Program-made: the position numbers and the translations under genes
Source of the DNA: Stutzerimonas stutzeri KOS6
GTDB lineage: Bacteria > Pseudomonadota > Gammaproteobacteria > Pseudomonadales > Pseudomonadaceae
NCBI RefSeq assembly: GCF_000307775.2
Contig: NZ_KK020676.1
Span: 2,645,950-2,709,949 of the forward strand
Direction of reading: 5' to 3'
DNA length: 64,000 nucleotides
Shown: piece by piece, positions 46,153 to 56,342 of the stretch
How the letters are laid out: the number at the start of each line of letters is the position of its first letter
How positions within the stretch are numbered: position 1 is the stretch's first letter
The notes under the pieces: model-generated
What the model was told of the DNA's origin: nothing
Database searches by the model: none
The model's input: the letters and a program-made list of their open reading frames with translations, nothing else

Positions 46153-47058
46153 ATGCATTTCGATCTGGCCGACCTGCGCCTGTTCATCCATATCGCCGAA
46201 TCGCCCAGCCTGACCCAGGGCGCACGGCGTGCCCACCTTTCGCCGGCCTCCGCCAGTGCCCGCATCAAGGCGCTGGAAGGCCAGCTCGACAGCCGCCTGC
46301 TGTACCGCGACAGCCGCGGCGTGGAGCTGACGCCAGCGGGGCAAAAACTCCTGCAGCATGCGCGACTGGTCATGCGTCAGGTGGATTACCTGAAAAGCGA
46401 GTTCACCGAATACGGCACCGACTCGGCCGGGCACATCCGCATCTTCGCCAACACCACCGCAGTGACCGAATTCCTCCCCGAGGTGCTGGCAGGCTTTCTC
46501 GCCCAGCGTCCCGGCGTGACGGTAGACCTGCAGGAGCGGCTGAGCCGCGACATCGTCCGCGGTGTACTGGACGGCAGCACGGACATGGGCATCATCGCCG
46601 GCCCGGTGCGTGCCGAGGGACTGCAGGTGCTGCACTTCAGCACCGACCGCCTGCTGCTGGCCGTGCCGGTCGGCCATCCGCTGTCCGGCGAACCGACGAT
46701 GACCTTGCGGCAGACGCTCGCCTACCAGCACATCGGCCTGCACGAAGGCAGTACGCTGCTGACCTTCCTGCGCGATCAGGTGGAAAAGCTGGGCGGTCAG
46801 CTTTCGCTGCGCATCCAGGTATCCAGCTTCGAAGCGGTGTGCCGGATGATCGAGGCCGGCGTCGGCATCGGCATCATCCCGGAGTCAGCTGCCCGCCGGC
46901 ACAGCCGCACCATGCAGTTGGCGCTGGTGGAGCTGGACGAGCCCTGGGCGGTTCGTGAACGCAGCATCCTGGTCCGTGAGCTGGAGGCCCTGCCCGGCAG
47001 CGTTCGCGCATTGATCGCCACGCTGGTGCCCGGCGATCAGGTCCGAGTCGAACGTTAG
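46153..47058 (+). CDS. itcR: LysR-family itaconate-responsive regulator (ItcR-like)
   Basis: A 301-residue LysR regulator: winged helix at residues 1-60 (FDLADLRLFIHIAESPSLTQGARRAHLSPASASARIKALEGQLD), then the ligand-binding domain. Its place, divergent from ich at the head of the itaconate operon, matches PA0877 and the ItcR regulators used as itaconate sensors. It is expected to activate the operon when itaconate or a product is present. An in-frame TTG at 46135 would add six residues; the ATG at 46153 is preferred although its ribosome site is weak. It is related to the other LysR of the island (33939-34838). Confidence 0.88.
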   Translation: MHFDLADLRLFIHIAESPSLTQGARRAHLSPASASARIKALEGQLDSRLLYRDSRGVELTPAGQKLLQHARLVMRQVDYLKSEFTEYGTDSAGHIRIFANTTAVTEFLPEVLAGFLAQRPGVTVDLQERLSRDIVRGVLDGSTDMGIIAGPVRAEGLQVLHFSTDRLLLAVPVGHPLSGEPTMTLRQTLAYQHIGLHEGSTLLTFLRDQVEKLGGQLSLRIQVSSFEAVCRMIEAGVGIGIIPESAARRHSRTMQLALVELDEPWAVRERSILVRELEALPGSVRALIATLVPGDQVRVER

Positions 47059-47119
47059 CCGCCGAATGCTGCCGAAAACCGGGTAGCTCCGCTTCGGCGG
47101 GCCATCGCAGGGAGCCACC

Positions 47120-48442
47120 ATGTCCACACTGACCAACAGGCTGTTTCGTCTGTATCACCGGGTGACCGGTAGCATCGCCTTCTACCCGACTCTGATCGCC
47201 AGCGGCCTCGCCACCCTGTGCGTGGTCACCATCCTGCTGGAAATGACCTGGCTGCAGCCATACAAGGAAGACCTCGACCTTGGGCTGGTGAAAAATGCCG
47301 AGAACGCTCGCCTCATTCTCGGCACGCTGGTCGGCGGCATCATTTCGCTGATGGTGTTCAGTTTCTCGATGGTGATGGTGGTCCTCAATTCGGCTGCGTC
47401 GTCGCTGTCGCCGCGCGTGATTCCCGGGCTGATCAGCAGTCGCAGTCATCAGTTGGTGCTGGGGGTCTATCTCGGTACGATCATCAATTCCCTGATGCTG
47501 ATCTCGACCATCCAGGAAGGTGACGATATCAACGTGCCGAGCCTGGGCATATTCCTGGCGCTGGGGCTCGCGGTGATCTGCCTGTGCCTGTTCGTGTATT
47601 TCATTCGCTCCATTTCGCTGTCGATCCAGGTCGATCTCATTCTCAACCGGGTCTACAAGCAGACCCGGGACCAACTGCTGCAGCGGCGCGAATGCCAGGA
47701 GCGATGCCCGATAGCCGAGCGGCCGGACGACAGCCACTGGCTGACCATACGGGCACGTCGCTCGGGCTACTTCAAGGCGTTGAACGTGACGGCTGCGCAG
47801 GCATTGCTGGACGAACAGGATGTGCGCATGACGGTACAGGTGCATTTCGGCTTCTTCGTCATGCCAGGGCATCCGCTTCTGCGGATCGACCGGGAACTGG
47901 ACGAGCAGTGCGTGGAACAGTTGCTGGACTGTTTCGACTTCTATGTCGAGGAGTATGCCCACCGGCATTTCTTCTTCGGCTTCAAGCAGATCGTCGAGAT
48001 CGCCGTGCGCGCGCTGAGCCCGGGTATCAATGACCCGGGCACGGCGATCAAGGCGATCGACATGATGGGGGTACTGTTCGCCGAGCGAATGCAATTGCCC
48101 GATTACGATGTAGCGCCCGAGCAAGGCACGCCGCGAATCTTTCTGAACGAGCTGGACCTGCATCACATGCTGCTACTGGCTTTCGGATCACTGCGCAGCT
48201 ATGGCAGAAACGATCTCCAGGTATTGCTGACGCTGCTTCAGGCGTACAAGAACTTGCTGTTCAGCACGTCCGACATCGCCATAGAGCGGGTGCTGCTGTG
48301 CCATGCGGAAGCGATTCTGGAGCAGGCCGAAACCTCGTTGGAGGGTAACCTGGACCGGCAGGCCGTGGCCGAAGCCGTTCGCGCGCTGAATCAGGCCATC
48401 AGCCATGCCGAACCACTGCCCCACGACCTGCGAAAACCCTGA
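47120..48442 (+). CDS. DUF2254-family membrane protein (copy 2)
   Basis: A 440-residue paralogue of the protein at 31308-32633, alignable end to end. N-terminal SIAFYPTLIASGLATLCVVTILLEM, the signature LGTLVGGIISLMVFSFSMVMVVLNSAASSLSPRVIPGLIS, and the soluble-domain motif AVRALSPGINDPGTAIKAIDMMG are shared. Four membrane helices precede a C-terminal cytoplasmic or periplasmic domain. The role is unknown. It begins 61 bases after the itaconate regulator with a GGAG site (CAGGGAGCCACC) and could be cotranscribed with it. Confidence 0.85.
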   Translation: MSTLTNRLFRLYHRVTGSIAFYPTLIASGLATLCVVTILLEMTWLQPYKEDLDLGLVKNAENARLILGTLVGGIISLMVFSFSMVMVVLNSAASSLSPRVIPGLISSRSHQLVLGVYLGTIINSLMLISTIQEGDDINVPSLGIFLALGLAVICLCLFVYFIRSISLSIQVDLILNRVYKQTRDQLLQRRECQERCPIAERPDDSHWLTIRARRSGYFKALNVTAAQALLDEQDVRMTVQVHFGFFVMPGHPLLRIDRELDEQCVEQLLDCFDFYVEEYAHRHFFFGFKQIVEIAVRALSPGINDPGTAIKAIDMMGVLFAERMQLPDYDVAPEQGTPRIFLNELDLHHMLLLAFGSLRSYGRNDLQVLLTLLQAYKNLLFSTSDIAIERVLLCHAEAILEQAETSLEGNLDRQAVAEAVRALNQAISHAEPLPHDLRKP

Positions 48443-48597
48443 GGATCGAGTGTCGCCCTACCTGGCAATCGGCCATTTTCTCACCTTGCCGATGTGCTTC
48501 AAAAGCGCCCCAGATCGCTCGAATCAGCGGCTTGAAGCGCGGCCCTCACCCGCCGCGCTACTTGTTTTTGCGAGCGTTGTTACATAGGGTGTTACCG

Positions 48598-49920
48598 ATG
48601 AAATCCTTGATTGCCCCCATCAGTTCGTTACTCGCTGGCGTGGCCCTGCTTCTACTTGGGCATGGTCTGCTCAACACCCTCCTCACCCTGCGCGGCGTCG
48701 CCGAAGGCTACTCGACCGGCCTGATCGGCCTGCTGATGTCCGGCTACTTCGCCGGATTCCTGCTCGGCACCTGGCTGGCGCCATCGCTCATTCGGCGAAT
48801 CGGCCATATCCGCACCTTCGCCTTCTATGCCGCACTGGCCGCGGTGGCCGTGCTGTTGCACGTGCTGATCGTCAACCCCTGGGTGTGGCTGGTGCTGCGG
48901 GTACTCTACGGCGTATCGCTGGTGACGCTGTACATGGTCATCGAAAGCTGGCTGAACGCTCAGGTCAGCGGCGAGAAACGCGGCCAGGTATTCGCCCTGT
49001 ACATGGCCGTCAACCTCGGTGCACTGGCGGCCGCGCAGCAGTTGCTGAACCTCGACACGGCGATGAACTTCACGCTGTTCGCCCTGGCGGCGATTCTCAT
49101 CAGCAGCGCCCTGATGCCCATCACCCTGACCCGCCAGGCCCAGCCTGCGCTGCCGGACATGCCGGCCACGGATCTGTTGCAGCTGGCCCGGATCGCTCCG
49201 CTACCCTTGATGGCAGCCGGCATTTCCGGGCTGACGCTCGGCGGCTTCTGGGGCCTGGCACCGGTGTACGCCAGCCAGGTCGGCTTCGATGCTGCCGGCG
49301 TTGGTCTGTTGATGAGCGTGACCATCCTAGGGGGTGCGGTGCTGCAGTGGCCGATCGGGCTGTTCTCCGACAAGCATGACCGTCGAGTGGTGCTGCTGTG
49401 GGTCGTGACCATCGCTGCCGTGCTGGCGTTGATCATCACGCCGATTCTCGCCGGATCCCTTCTGCTGGGGCTGATGTTCCTCTGGGGCGGCCTGGCCTTC
49501 TCGATCTATTCCATCGCCGTGGCGCAGATGGTCGACCAGTTGCACCCGGACGAGATTCTCTCCGGCTCCAGCGGGCTGCTGCTGGCCAACGGCTTCGGGG
49601 CTGCCTTCGGGCCAGTGGTTGCCGGCGGCCTGATGCATCTGTTCGGCGCCGTCGCCCTGCCGCTGTTCTTCGCCGTGACGCTCGGCCTGCTGGCGCTCTA
49701 TTCGTACTGGCGGCCACGGCGCGTCGTCGATCTGGTCACCGAGCCGCACGGGCACTTCACACCGATGCTGCGCACCAGCCATACCGTGCTGGAGCTGATG
49801 CCCGACACGCCCGAAACCATTGCGGAACAGACGGAAACCGCCGAAGCGGACATTCTCGACGAGTACCAGCCGCCTCTCGAGGAGGAGGAACCCAGCTCCC
49901 AGCGAACCGGCACGCTTTGA
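48598..49920 (+). CDS. MFS transporter (YcaD-like)
   Basis: A 440-residue major-facilitator protein with twelve membrane helices. GYFAGFLLGTWLAPSLIRRIGHIRTFAF is the loop 2-3 signature, and SDKHDRRVVLLW is its repeat in the second half. The C-terminal 60 residues are hydrophilic and acidic (EEEEPSSQRTGTL). It resembles YcaD-type transporters common in Pseudomonas; the substrate is unknown. The ATG at 48598 follows AGGGT; the frame start at 48532 is not at a membrane-helix boundary. The 155-base gap before it shows no other gene. Confidence 0.88.
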   Translation: MKSLIAPISSLLAGVALLLLGHGLLNTLLTLRGVAEGYSTGLIGLLMSGYFAGFLLGTWLAPSLIRRIGHIRTFAFYAALAAVAVLLHVLIVNPWVWLVLRVLYGVSLVTLYMVIESWLNAQVSGEKRGQVFALYMAVNLGALAAAQQLLNLDTAMNFTLFALAAILISSALMPITLTRQAQPALPDMPATDLLQLARIAPLPLMAAGISGLTLGGFWGLAPVYASQVGFDAAGVGLLMSVTILGGAVLQWPIGLFSDKHDRRVVLLWVVTIAAVLALIITPILAGSLLLGLMFLWGGLAFSIYSIAVAQMVDQLHPDEILSGSSGLLLANGFGAAFGPVVAGGLMHLFGAVALPLFFAVTLGLLALYSYWRPRRVVDLVTEPHGHFTPMLRTSHTVLELMPDTPETIAEQTETAEADILDEYQPPLEEEEPSSQRTGTL

Positions 49921-50129
49921 ATCGATGAGGGCGCAACAATGATTGCGCTCCGCCAGCGCCACGGCTGACCACGCCCTGGCGCCGCGTCGACGACCGGACC
50001 ATGCCCGGCACCGTCGCCGCCCTGAAATCTGCCAATACACCCGGTCGCCTACAGGGTAGGCCGGATGCCATTTGCTCGTCGGCCCAGGTCGGCGCGTCAC
50101 TGCACCACTCATGGACAGGAAGACAGCGC

Positions 50130-52388
50130 ATGCTACTTGCCACCGATCTCGATGGAACCTTTCTTGGCGGCGAACCACAGGATCGTCTCAGCCTCTATCA
50201 GACCATCACCGCCCATCCGGACATTCAACTCGCCTACGTCACCGGGCGCAGCCTCGAAGCCGTGCTGCCCTTGCTGGCGGACCCCACGCTGCCGCAGCCG
50301 GACTACATCATCGCCGACGTCGGCGCCAGCCTCTATCACGGCGAAACCCTGCTGCCGATCCAACCGCTGCAGCAGCACATCGAAACCCGCTGGCCCGGCG
50401 AAACGGCCATCGCCGAAGCCCTGACCGCCTTCCCCGAGCTGGTCCGCCAGGATGTACCCCAGGCCCGTCGCTGCTCGTACTTCTGCACGCCGGAACAGGC
50501 CGCCGATCCCGCCCTGAAAATCGCCGCCGAGCGCCTGGGCTGCGACCTGCTCTATTCGGCCGACCTCTACCTGGACTTCCTCCCCCGCGGCGTGAACAAG
50601 GGCAGCAGCCTGCTGCGCCTGATCGAAACCCTGGGGCTGGACCCCGAGCAGGTGCTGGTCGCCGGCGATACCCTGAACGACCTGAGCATGCTCGGCTGCG
50701 GACTCAAGGGCGTCTGCGTCGGGCAATCCGAGCCTGGCCTGCTGGAGCAGACGCGCAGCTGCACCCGCGTGCTGCATGCCGATGCCCCCGGTTGCGGCGG
50801 CATCATCCAGGCCTTCGCCCACTTCGGCTTCCTCGGCGAACACGGCTTCGCCGCCGAGAGTCGCAAGGCCGCCGAGCCCGGCCAGGCCGATCTGGTCATC
50901 GTCTATCACCGCCTGCCCTATGAAGAGCACCGGGTGGAGGGACGCATCCAGCGCCGCCGGCCGACGTCCCCCAACGGCATCATCCCGACGCTGCTGAGCT
51001 TCTTCGCCGATGGCCGCAAGGGGTCCTGGGTGGCCTGGGCCGAACATGACGAGGCCGACGGCCCGTTCGACAGCCACACCACGGTCGATGCCGAGCGCTA
51101 CCCGCGCCTCACCGCCGCCCGGGTTCCGTTGAGCAAGGATGAGGTCGACACCTTCTACAAGCGCTTTTCCAAGGAGGCCTTCTGGCCGACCCTGCACACT
51201 TTCTGGGAGCGCGCGGTGTTCAACGAGGCCGACTGGCAGGTATTCCTGCAGGTCAACCGCGCCTTCGCCGAGCGTACCGCCCGCGAAGCCGCCGAAGGCG
51301 CGACCGTGTGGCTGCACGATTACAACCTGTGGATGGTCCCGGCCTATCTGCGCGAGCTGCGCCCGGACCTCAGGCTGGCATTCTTCCATCACACCTACTT
51401 CCCCTCGGCGGACGTGTTCAACGTGGTGCCCTGGCGCCGGCAGATCGTCGGCAGCCTGTTGCAGTGCGATTACATCGGTTTCCATATCCCGCGCCAGGTG
51501 GAGAACTTCGTCGACGTCGCCCGCGGCGTGTTCCCGCTGGAAACCCTCGCGCGACAGAACTGCGCGCCCCGCTTCGTGACCTATGGCTGCGCCGTCGGGC
51601 TCGACAGCGTGACCACCGAAGTGGACACCGGCATGCGCCGGGTCAAGCTCGGCGCCCACCCGGTGGGGCTGGATCTGGACCGGGTACGCAACGCCCTCGC
51701 CCGCGAACCGGTGCGCCAGCGCATGGCCCGGCTGCGGCAGGAACTGGCAGGCGTACGACTGATTCTCGCCGTGGAGCGACTGGATTACACCAAGGGCGTG
51801 CTGGAGAAGCTCCAGGCGTTCGAAGCGATGCTGGCGAGCAATCCCGAACTGCACGGCAAGGTCACCCTGGCCAGCATCTGCGTACCGGCGGCGCAGGAAA
51901 TCTCGATCTACGACGAGCTGCAGGGGCAGATCGAACAGGCCGTGGGCCGCATCAATGGGCGCTTCGCCAGCATCGGCTGGACCCCGGTGCAGTTCTTCTT
52001 CCGCAGCCACCCGTTCGACGAAGTCGTGGCCTGGTATGCCATGGCCGACGTCATGTGGATCACGCCGCTGCGCGACGGGCTGAACCTGGTTGCGAAGGAA
52101 TTCGTCGCCACCCAGGGGCTACTGGATGGCTGTGGGGTGCTGGTGCTCTCGGAGTTCGCCGGGGCGGCGGCGGAGCTCAAGGGCGCGCTTCTGACCAACC
52201 CGCACGATACGGCCGATCTCGCGGCAACCTGCTATCTGGCGTTGAACATGCCGAAAAGCGAAGCCCGCGCGCGGCTGCGCGAGCTGTACGGCATCGTCAG
52301 CTTCAATGACATTCGGCGCTGGGGCGATGAATTCCTGAGTTCGCTGGAACAGCATCAGCCATTGCCGGCCGAGACGCTCGGCGCCTGA
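50130..52388 (+). CDS. fused glucosylglycerol-phosphate phosphatase/synthase (GgpPS)
   Basis: A 752-residue two-domain protein. Residues 1-250 are a HAD phosphatase of the sucrose-phosphatase type (DLDGT at 6-10, K157, GDTLND at 179-184). From residue 254 it is a GT20 synthase (VIVYHRLPYEEH, HDYNLWMVPAYLREL, ERLDYTKGVLEKL, TPLRDGLNLVAKEF). This order is that of GgpPS enzymes of Pseudomonas and Azotobacter, which join ADP- or UDP-glucose to glycerol-3-phosphate and remove the phosphate, giving the compatible solute glucosylglycerol for salt stress. Trehalose-phosphate synthase is the alternative, but the phosphatase-first order favours GgpPS. The ATG at 50130 has AGGAAG. Confidence 0.87.
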   Translation: MLLATDLDGTFLGGEPQDRLSLYQTITAHPDIQLAYVTGRSLEAVLPLLADPTLPQPDYIIADVGASLYHGETLLPIQPLQQHIETRWPGETAIAEALTAFPELVRQDVPQARRCSYFCTPEQAADPALKIAAERLGCDLLYSADLYLDFLPRGVNKGSSLLRLIETLGLDPEQVLVAGDTLNDLSMLGCGLKGVCVGQSEPGLLEQTRSCTRVLHADAPGCGGIIQAFAHFGFLGEHGFAAESRKAAEPGQADLVIVYHRLPYEEHRVEGRIQRRRPTSPNGIIPTLLSFFADGRKGSWVAWAEHDEADGPFDSHTTVDAERYPRLTAARVPLSKDEVDTFYKRFSKEAFWPTLHTFWERAVFNEADWQVFLQVNRAFAERTAREAAEGATVWLHDYNLWMVPAYLRELRPDLRLAFFHHTYFPSADVFNVVPWRRQIVGSLLQCDYIGFHIPRQVENFVDVARGVFPLETLARQNCAPRFVTYGCAVGLDSVTTEVDTGMRRVKLGAHPVGLDLDRVRNALAREPVRQRMARLRQELAGVRLILAVERLDYTKGVLEKLQAFEAMLASNPELHGKVTLASICVPAAQEISIYDELQGQIEQAVGRINGRFASIGWTPVQFFFRSHPFDEVVAWYAMADVMWITPLRDGLNLVAKEFVATQGLLDGCGVLVLSEFAGAAAELKGALLTNPHDTADLAATCYLALNMPKSEARARLRELYGIVSFNDIRRWGDEFLSSLEQHQPLPAETLGA

Positions 52389-52426
52389 ATGGCTGCGTGG
52401 CCGGGCAACTCGCCGGGCGCCAGCCC

Positions 52427-52840
52427 TCAATAATCCACCTTGCCCCGCCCGGCCTTGACCGCTCCGCGTTTGGCCTTGCCCTCCAGCCGGCGCTTCTTGG
52501 AGCCCAGCGTCGGCCGGGTCGGGCGGCGCGTCTTGTCGACCTTGGCGACGCTGCGGATCAGCTCGGCCAGGCGCTCCAGCGCATCGACGCGATTCTGCTC
52601 CTGGGTGCGATAACGCTGCGCCTTGATGACCACCACGCCATCACTGGTGATCCGACTGTCACGCAGGACCAGCAGGCGCTCCTTGTAGAACGGTGGCAGC
52701 GACGAGGCATCGATGTCGAAACGCAGATGCAGCGCACTGGAGACCTTATTGACGTTCTGCCCGCCGGCGCCCTGGGCTCGGATGGCGGTCAGCTCGATTT
52801 CGGTGTCCGGCAATTGCACGGCATTCGAGATTTCCAGCAT
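52427..52840 (-). CDS. arfB: alternative ribosome-rescue factor ArfB
   Basis: A 137-residue peptidyl-tRNA hydrolase. The GGQ motif is at residues 26-28 ([13 protein letters not shown]), and the basic C-terminal tail ([26 protein letters not shown]) enters the empty mRNA channel of stalled ribosomes. It releases nascent chains when tmRNA fails. Length and motifs are complete. It converges on the GgpPS gene with a 38-base gap. Confidence 0.95.
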   Translation of the reverse strand: MLEISNAVQLPDTEIELTAIRAQGAGGQNVNKVSSALHLRFDIDASSLPPFYKERLLVLRDSRITSDGVVVIKAQRYRTQEQNRVDALERLAELIRSVAKVDKTRRPTRPTLGSKKRRLEGKAKRGAVKAGRGKVDY

Positions 52841-52977
52841 GGCAACTCACTGTGGGACGGATTGGCGGGGATATTGTCGTATTCCTCGGCAGCCACCGAC
52901 ATGTTTTTTATGGATTTCGCCGAATGCACGCAGGCGCATTCGGCTAAGGTAAAGCCCCGCTTCGAACGGACCACGCC

Positions 52978-54021
52978 ATGGATTCGATCACCCAGGCCGT
53001 ACTCGGCGCCAGCGTCCAGGCCGCCCTGCTGGGACGCTGGCAAGGCCGCAAGGCGCTGCTCTACGGCGCCCTGCTCGGCACCCTGCCGGATCTCGACGTG
53101 GTCATCGACTACGGCGACGCCGTGTCCAACATGACCTATCACCGCGGCTTCAGCCATTCGCTGCTGGTCGTCAGCCTGGTTGCCGGGCTGCTGACCTGGC
53201 TGGCCCGGCGCTGGCGCCCCGATCCGCGCTATTCCGGCAGGCGCCTGTTTCTCACGCTCTGGCTGGTGCTGGCGACCCATGCGCTGCTGGATGCCTTCAC
53301 CAGTTTCGGCACCCAGTTGCTATGGCCGCTGCACATGACACCGGTCGCCTGGTCGAGCATCTTCATCATCGACCCGCTGTACAGCGTGCCGCTGCTCCTG
53401 GCGGTGCTGGCCGGCCTCCTGTTCGGCCTGCAGGGGCGGCTGGCGCGCTGGCCGCTGCTAGCATTGCTCGTTTCGTCGCTGTATCTGGGCTCCACGCTGG
53501 CCGGCAAGCAGATGGCCGAGCAGCGTGTGCGAGACGTCATGGTCCGCGAAGGCATCCAGGCCGAACACCTGTTCAGCACGCCGACGCCGTTCAACAGCCT
53601 GTTGTGGCGGGTAATCGTGGTGGACGGTGAGTTCTATCACGAAGCGCTGGTCAGCTGGCTGGACGACATGCCGCCAGAGCTGGTGCGCCTCCCGCGCGAC
53701 AGCCATCTGGCCGCGGCCCTGCAGGACTCGCCACAGCATGCGCGACTGCGATGGTTCACCGACGACGTGTTGCGCTACGACGAAAGCGCTGGCCTACTGC
53801 TGGTCACCGACCTGCGCCTGGGCATGACCGGCTTCCATCCCTTCCGCTTTCCCCTGGCCGAACGCGCGGAGGACAGCTGGCAGCTCATCGACCGGCCCGA
53901 GCGCCTGCCGGCCGACCGCGGCGATCTGGATCGCCTGCTGCAGATCTGGAAGCGCATCTGGCATCAGTATCCGCCGCTGCCGCTGGCAGCCTGGGCGGCG
54001 GAACTGGACGGCGAGCGATAA
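52978..54021 (+). CDS. YdjM-like membrane-bound metal-dependent hydrolase
   Basis: A 347-residue membrane protein of the YdjM/DUF457 superfamily. MDSITQAVLGASVQAALLG, LLGTLPDLDVVIDY and HRGFSHSLLVV (His-x-x-x-Ser-His metal site) form the N-terminal signature, and THALLDAFTSFGTQLLWP follows. Five or so helices are followed by a soluble domain (from about residue 170). Annotated widely as hydrolases, but without a known substrate. The ribosome site is weak. Confidence 0.83.
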   Translation: MDSITQAVLGASVQAALLGRWQGRKALLYGALLGTLPDLDVVIDYGDAVSNMTYHRGFSHSLLVVSLVAGLLTWLARRWRPDPRYSGRRLFLTLWLVLATHALLDAFTSFGTQLLWPLHMTPVAWSSIFIIDPLYSVPLLLAVLAGLLFGLQGRLARWPLLALLVSSLYLGSTLAGKQMAEQRVRDVMVREGIQAEHLFSTPTPFNSLLWRVIVVDGEFYHEALVSWLDDMPPELVRLPRDSHLAAALQDSPQHARLRWFTDDVLRYDESAGLLLVTDLRLGMTGFHPFRFPLAERAEDSWQLIDRPERLPADRGDLDRLLQIWKRIWHQYPPLPLAAWAAELDGER

Positions 54022-54056
54022 GGCAGGGCGAGCCCGGACCGGCCCGCCTTTCCCCC

Positions 54057-56009
54057 TCAGGTACGAAATTGCCGGACCAGCTCCTGCAGTTCGACACCGA
54101 GCCGCGCCAGCTCGGCGCTGGCGCCGGCCGTCTGCTCGGTGGCACTGGCGCTCTGATCGCCGATGTCGCGCACGCGGGTCACGCTCTCGGAAATATTTTC
54201 CGCTACCGCGCTCTGCTCCTCGGCCGCCGCGGCAATCTGCTGATTCATCTGCTCGATGGTGGAAACCGACTCGGTGATGCGCCCCAGGGCGACGCCAGCC
54301 TCGTTGGCCAGTTCCACCGTACGCTGAGTGAGATCGCGGCTGTTCCGCATCTGCTCGACGGCCTGCTGCGCGACTCGCTGCAGATTGCCGATCAACCCTT
54401 CGATCTCCTCGGTGGAGTCGTGGGTGCGCCGCGCCAGGGCGCGCACTTCATCGGCCACCACGGCGAAACCGCGCCCCTGCTCGCCGGCACGGGCCGCCTC
54501 GATGGCCGCGTTGAGCGCCAGCAGGTTGGTCTGTTCGGCGACCGCGCGGATCACTTCCAGCACACTGCCGATGCGCCCGCTCTCGGCATGCAGCGCTTCG
54601 ATGGCATGCGCCGACTGGTCGACCTCGCCGGCCAGGTTGCCGATCTGGCCGACGGCATCCTGCACCACCCTGTCGCCCTGGCGCGCCTGCTGATCGGCCT
54701 GGCGCGCGGCACTCGAGGCCTGCTCGGCGTTACGCGCCACCTCCTGCACCGTGGCCGCCATTTCGTGCATGGCCGTTGCGACCTGCTCGGTCTCCAGGCG
54801 CTGGGTCTGCACGCCGGCGCTGGTCTGCGCGGTGACCGCGGAAAGCTGCTCGGCAGCTGTCGCGATCTGGCTGACGCCACCGCCGATACGCCCGATCAGG
54901 GTGCGCAGGCTTTCGGTCATGCTGTGCATGGCGTTCTGCAACTGGCCCACTTCGTCGCGCCGGATGCTCGCCTGGGAATAGGTCAGGTCCCCGCCGGCGA
55001 CGCGCTGTGCCTGCTGCACGATGGCGCGCAGCGGCCCGACGATCATCCGCGAGATCGACACGGCGGCCAGCAGCCCGATGAAGATCGCCAACGCACCGAT
55101 GACGGCCAGCAGCGTATAGGTGCTGCGACGCTGCTGTTCCATGGCGACAGTCGCGCTGGCCAGCGCTTCGCGGGCGGCATCGATCACCACCTCCGACTGC
55201 TGGGCCATCGACCGCTCGAGCGCGAGGCGCTTGCTGCGATTCAGGCGGAACTCGTCGAAGGCCGCGCGGTAGTTCTCCAGTTCGGCCAGGGCCTTGTCCA
55301 TGGAGGCCTTCTGCTCATCATCCAGCCAGACCTTCAGGTTGCCGCCGACGGCCGTCACGTTGCCATGAAGCTCTTTCCAGCTCTCGACCGCCGCATCGGA
55401 GCTGTTGCCGACGTAGACATTCTCCAGGGTACGCATGTCGAGAATCTGCTTGGTCAAGCCGGAGGTGGCCTCGGCGATGGTCAGCGGATCGCTGCCCTTG
55501 AGGCGATCGCCCTCCAGCTGCAGGACGCGCACCGCATCGTACATATCGAGTTCGATGAATTCGAACTCCTCGCGGCTGACCTGCGCGGCCTCCTGCATCC
55601 GCGCGCGCAGCGCCACGCCGCGCTCGATCAGCACGCCATATTCGTCGAACTGCCGCCCGTATTCATCCGCGGCCTGGCGAATCCGCGCCAAGTGGGGTTG
55701 CTCCACGTCGCTGGAATCGATGGCCAGCGTGGCCAGCTCGTCGTTGAGCCGCTGCAGCGACCTGTGCAGCGCATCGGCCGAGGCCTGCTGGCGCGTCAGC
55801 GCATAGTCACGTTCGTCTCCCCGCGCAGCGAGAATGGAGGCATTGACCGTGGAAAATTGATTGATCTGGTTCGCCCGCGCGAGGATTTCGTCGACAGCGA
55901 TGAAGCCGGTGCCGGCCACGCCCAGGGTCAGCAGCAGCACCACGCCAAAACCGTAGATCAGCTTCTTGCCGACCGGCAGATTGGAGAAGAAATTCAGCAC
56001 TGATTCCAT
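54057..56009 (-). CDS. methyl-accepting chemotaxis protein with helical bimodular sensor
   Basis: A 650-residue chemoreceptor. Helix TM1 is at about 17-38, the periplasmic helical domain at 39-295, TM2 at 298-319 and HAMP at 320-372. A long cytoplasmic coiled coil has the signalling tip [45 protein letters not shown]. The size and all-helical nature of the sensor suit the HBM type, which in McpS binds TCA-cycle organic acids. Ligand assignment here is inference. The ATG at 56009 is the family start; two earlier in-frame ATGs lie in the leader. Confidence 0.92.
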   Translation of the reverse strand: MESVLNFFSNLPVGKKLIYGFGVVLLLTLGVAGTGFIAVDEILARANQINQFSTVNASILAARGDERDYALTRQQASADALHRSLQRLNDELATLAIDSSDVEQPHLARIRQAADEYGRQFDEYGVLIERGVALRARMQEAAQVSREEFEFIELDMYDAVRVLQLEGDRLKGSDPLTIAEATSGLTKQILDMRTLENVYVGNSSDAAVESWKELHGNVTAVGGNLKVWLDDEQKASMDKALAELENYRAAFDEFRLNRSKRLALERSMAQQSEVVIDAAREALASATVAMEQQRRSTYTLLAVIGALAIFIGLLAAVSISRMIVGPLRAIVQQAQRVAGGDLTYSQASIRRDEVGQLQNAMHSMTESLRTLIGRIGGGVSQIATAAEQLSAVTAQTSAGVQTQRLETEQVATAMHEMAATVQEVARNAEQASSAARQADQQARQGDRVVQDAVGQIGNLAGEVDQSAHAIEALHAESGRIGSVLEVIRAVAEQTNLLALNAAIEAARAGEQGRGFAVVADEVRALARRTHDSTEEIEGLIGNLQRVAQQAVEQMRNSRDLTQRTVELANEAGVALGRITESVSTIEQMNQQIAAAAEEQSAVAENISESVTRVRDIGDQSASATEQTAGASAELARLGVELQELVRQFRT

Positions 56010-56342
56010 CAGAAACATTCCACAAATGAAGGGCACGACAGGGAAGTCGGCAGAGAGTACTGATAGTTGAGCAATTAATCATGATTTTTTGACGCCTTAA
56101 GACTGACGGACAGGATATGCCCCATGCATCGAAGCGGTGCACACCCTTCACAATGCTGGCAAAGCGCCCCAGCGCAGCGCGCCGTTGAGTCCACTGCAAG
56201 CGAAAAATCAACATATCCAGTTGATTTATAAATACTTTTCTGAGTTGGCAAGCATTCTGCTTCTGGACCCATCACCTGATCCTGCAATCAGGTTTTCCAG
56301 GACGAGGGCCCACCCTCGCGTACCGACACAGGGAGTCAAAGC
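56010..56342. other. divergent leader region between chemoreceptor and porin genes
   Basis: This 333-base gap holds the promoter of the chemoreceptor (AT-rich TTAATCATGATTTTTTGAC at 56075-56093) and the promoter of the porin. The palindrome CCTGATCCTGCAATCAGG (56275-56292) would be in the porin mRNA leader. No gene is seen. Confidence 0.45.
56245..56262 (+). promoter_or_regulatory. candidate sigma-54 promoter of the porin gene
   Basis: TTGGCAAGCATTCTGCTT has GG (56247-56248) and GC (56259-56260) separated by exactly ten bases, the invariant -24/-12 pattern, with TGGCA at -24 and TGCT at -12. It lies 81 bases before the start codon. Confidence 0.5.
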
